A program made the translations under genes and the position numbers. From NCBI GenBank assembly GCA_020073015.1, contig JAIQFZ010000059.1:1-40207 (forward strand): a stretch of 40,207 nucleotides of DNA. Reading direction: 5' to 3'. Positions 38,754 through 40,207 of this stretch are shown in pieces. How positions within the stretch are numbered: the first letter of the stretch is position 1; each line of letters begins with the position of its first letter. The notes beneath the pieces are model-generated. The model worked only from the letters and a program-made list of their open reading frames with translations. It was not told the DNA's origin and made no database searches. Source of the stretch: Terriglobia bacterium. Lineage in GTDB: Bacteria; Acidobacteriota; Terriglobia; Terriglobales; Acidobacteriaceae.

Positions 38754-39914
38754 CTACCGCACGGGCTTGGTCAGCAGGAAGGACTTCACCACGATCTGAT
38801 TGGGCTGCATGCCGACCGGGATGATGGTCAGCAGCGAGTATTCCGAAGGCTCGAACTTCTTCTTCGGGATGCGTTTCTGGATCACGGCGAGGTCTCCGGA
38901 GCCCGAGTCCAGCACCAGCAGATAGTTCTGATTCTGCGAGAGCGCGAGCGCGTCGGGACGGGTCCCAACCGGCAGGTACGCGATGACCTTGCCGAGGTCG
39001 ATGTCGTAGACCGCAATATTGTTGGACCCGAAGTTGGAAATGTAGAGGCGCGAGTTATCCAGCGAAACCACGCCGCGCGTGGGCTGGCTCCCGACCACAT
39101 AACTGCCCAGGACTTCGTTGGGCGTGGTCTCGATGATCGAAATGCTGCCGGCGTCGAAGTTGAAGGCCACCAGTTCTCCGCCGTCGGGCTTCAGCGCAAG
39201 ACTCACCGGAGATTTGCCGACATCGAGAAGCGCGAGCAGTTTGTCGGTCCTCAGGTCGACGCTGGCGACTTGTCCTGATCCCGAGCAGGAAATGAAGGCC
39301 TTCGACGAATCGGGCAGGATGGCGACGTCTTCGGGATTGATACAGACGTTGATGGCAGAGCGGACTGCCAGGCGCCCGGTGTCGATGAGCGAAACGGTGT
39401 TGTCGGTGCGGTTGGTGACGACGACGGTTGCGCCGTCGGGCGAAACGCGGGCCAGGCCGGGGTTGCCGCCGACTCGGAGAGTGGCGGTGACAGTGCGATG
39501 GTCGAGATCAAGCACCGACACGTTGGCCGAGGCGGAGTTGGCCACGTAGGCGCGGTGGCCGTCGGGGGAGACGTCGATGAAGTACGGGCGGCCGTGCACG
39601 CCGATGGTGGCGACGACCTTGTTTTGCTCGGCGTCGATTACGCTGACGTTTGAGGAACCGGAATTGACGACGTAGATTTCATTTTTCTTGGGATTAGCGT
39701 CGATTCCCGTGGGCTCGGCGCCCACCTGCAGCGTGCGAATGGGACGAAAGATGCGCAGGTCGATGACAGTGACGGTGTTGCTCTTGCCGTTGGTGACGTA
39801 AGCGTACTCGCGGTAGAGCGGTCCATAGGCGGGTAGGGTGCGCTCATGGAAGTAGTACCATCCGACAGCGGCCAGGAGCGGAAGCACGACTGCGAGTAGA
39901 AGGAATTTTCTCAA
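38754..39914 (-). CDS. YVTN-type beta-propeller repeat protein, secreted/anchored, 386 aa
   Basis: TTG start giving MRKFLLLAVVLPLLAAVGWY, a signal anchor. Then repeats of the kind YAYVTNGKSNTVTVIDLRIF, EIYVVNSGSSNVSVIDAEQN, RAYVANSASANVSVLDLDHR, VVVTNRTDNTVSLIDTGRLA and further units to the end, each about 40-43 residues and making a seven-bladed propeller. The motif is Tyr-Val-x-Asn-x-x-x-x-x-x-Val-x-Val-x-Asp. Such proteins are surface or periplasmic scaffolds that often accompany other extracytoplasmic systems. It ends at 38754 and is followed, across 430 bases with no gene, by a plus-strand methyltransferase (convergent). A TonB-like gene lies upstream. Confidence 0.92.
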   Translation of the reverse strand: MRKFLLLAVVLPLLAAVGWYYFHERTLPAYGPLYREYAYVTNGKSNTVTVIDLRIFRPIRTLQVGAEPTGIDANPKKNEIYVVNSGSSNVSVIDAEQNKVVATIGVHGRPYFIDVSPDGHRAYVANSASANVSVLDLDHRTVTATLRVGGNPGLARVSPDGATVVVTNRTDNTVSLIDTGRLAVRSAINVCINPEDVAILPDSSKAFISCSGSGQVASVDLRTDKLLALLDVGKSPVSLALKPDGGELVAFNFDAGSISIIETTPNEVLGSYVVGSQPTRGVVSLDNSRLYISNFGSNNIAVYDIDLGKVIAYLPVGTRPDALALSQNQNYLLVLDSGSGDLAVIQKRIPKKKFEPSEYSLLTIIPVGMQPNQIVVKSFLLTKPVR

Positions 39915-39966
39915 GGACGCGTTGGCCTCGCTGAAGGCAAGAGATTATCAGAGATGACGATTATCC

Positions 39967-40207
39967 CTAGGGTTTGACTGGGAGTTCGATGTTAATCCGA
40001 ACTGCGACAGCCTTGCCGTCTAGGGTCGCTGGTCGGAATTTCCATTTTTTCACAGCTTCTATCGCTGCCTGATCCACGTTTGGTGCCAGGGGCCGCGCTA
40101 CCTTGATGTCGCGCGGTACGCCATCACTGCCCACCACAATGAAGAGAACAACCTTCTCATCCTTAAAACGTTGGCTCGCTTCCCTCGGATATTCTGGGTC
40201 GGGAGAG
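39967..40207 (-). CDS. TonB C-terminal domain protein, partial (5' end beyond right edge)
   Basis: The minus strand reads SPDPEYPREASQRFKDEKVV, LFIVVGSDGVPRDIKVARPL, VDQAAIEAVKKWKFRPATLD, GKAVAVRINIEL and then stops. This is the C-terminal domain of TonB-like energy transducers, which contacts outer-membrane receptors and passes proton-motive energy. The conserved Gly-x-Asp-Gly-x-x-x-x-x-x-Val and Ala-Val-x-x-Trp-x-Phe-x-Pro-Ala patterns are present. About 80 codons are visible; the rest lies beyond the window. No ExbB/ExbD is seen. Confidence 0.9.
   Translation of the reverse strand, partial: SPDPEYPREASQRFKDEKVVLFIVVGSDGVPRDIKVARPLAPNVDQAAIEAVKKWKFRPATLDGKAVAVRINIELPVKP

Overview
The window reads as a chromosomal stretch of an Acidobacteriota bacterium (Terriglobia/Koribacter-like). 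This is an inference from moderately high GC, several small proteins I associate with that phylum (C-x2-C finger and ribbon proteins, receiver-like proteins lacking phospho-sites, an RPVRFWLDGR-type 79-residue protein), a Leu-Pro-Leu-Asn-Gly-Arg-Asn module of the kind found in acidobacterial TonB-dependent receptors, a YVTN propeller and an alpha-2-macroglobulin. There is no rRNA operon, CRISPR array or intact mobile element. Genes are mostly short, monocistronic or in pairs, and separated by 100-570 base gaps.

Layout. 1-885: remnants of a tyrosine recombinase (minus strand, running off the left edge) and a serine recombinase (plus strand), both 5'-truncated and joined head to head near base 290. 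1214-5837: small conserved proteins, an RpoD-type sigma factor with a shortened N-terminus, and a Crp/Fnr-type regulator facing a cluster of palindromes that look like its operators. 6028-9778: a tandem universal stress protein, a GalT-like protein whose His-Pro-His motif reads His-Ser-Ile, an MreB without mreC/mreD, and two small membrane proteins. 9962-13491: a divergent uracil-DNA-glycosylase-family protein, a frameshifted helix-hairpin-helix gene, a receiver-like protein, a Mut7-C RNase-type protein and a secreted Ig-like protein. 13870-17516: a small membrane protein, a receiver-like protein, an NTF2-like protein, and an archease-RtcB RNA ligase pair. 17726-21111: a frameshifted SRPBCC-SnoaL fusion, a CBS-pair protein, cytochrome c, an FmdB-like ribbon protein and a YbaK-type deacylase.

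21687-28852: a large alpha-2-macroglobulin gene with a carboxypeptidase-regulatory/TonB-receptor-like insert, split by a deletion and stop just before its thioester half, followed by an unrecognised protein and a bactofilin. 28965-31667: MsrB, the C-terminal remnant of an M24 peptidase, an M15 peptidase and two small envelope proteins. 31687-31978: a terminator, tRNA-Arg(TCT) and an 82-base tandem duplication that starts inside the tRNA. 32264-40207: an unrecognised protein beside the tRNA, an SDR reductase, a CocE/NonD-type hydrolase, a DUF2721 membrane protein, a prolyl-aminopeptidase-like hydrolase, an isoprenylcysteine methyltransferase-like protein, a YVTN propeller and the C-terminus of a TonB-like protein cut by the right edge.

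The genes do not form one pathway. Recurrent themes are stress and redox regulation (Crp-type regulator, USP, CBS, cytochrome c, MsrB), RNA and tRNA quality control (RtcB/archease, Mut7-C, YbaK) and envelope or peptide turnover (A2M, bactofilin, M15, M24, S33 and CocE-type hydrolases). At least five loci are broken, so this looks like a decaying accessory region or one with some assembly errors. I see no clear new defence system. The most unusual items are the recombinase junction, the A2M fusion, the GalT variant and the palindrome cluster facing the Crp-type gene.
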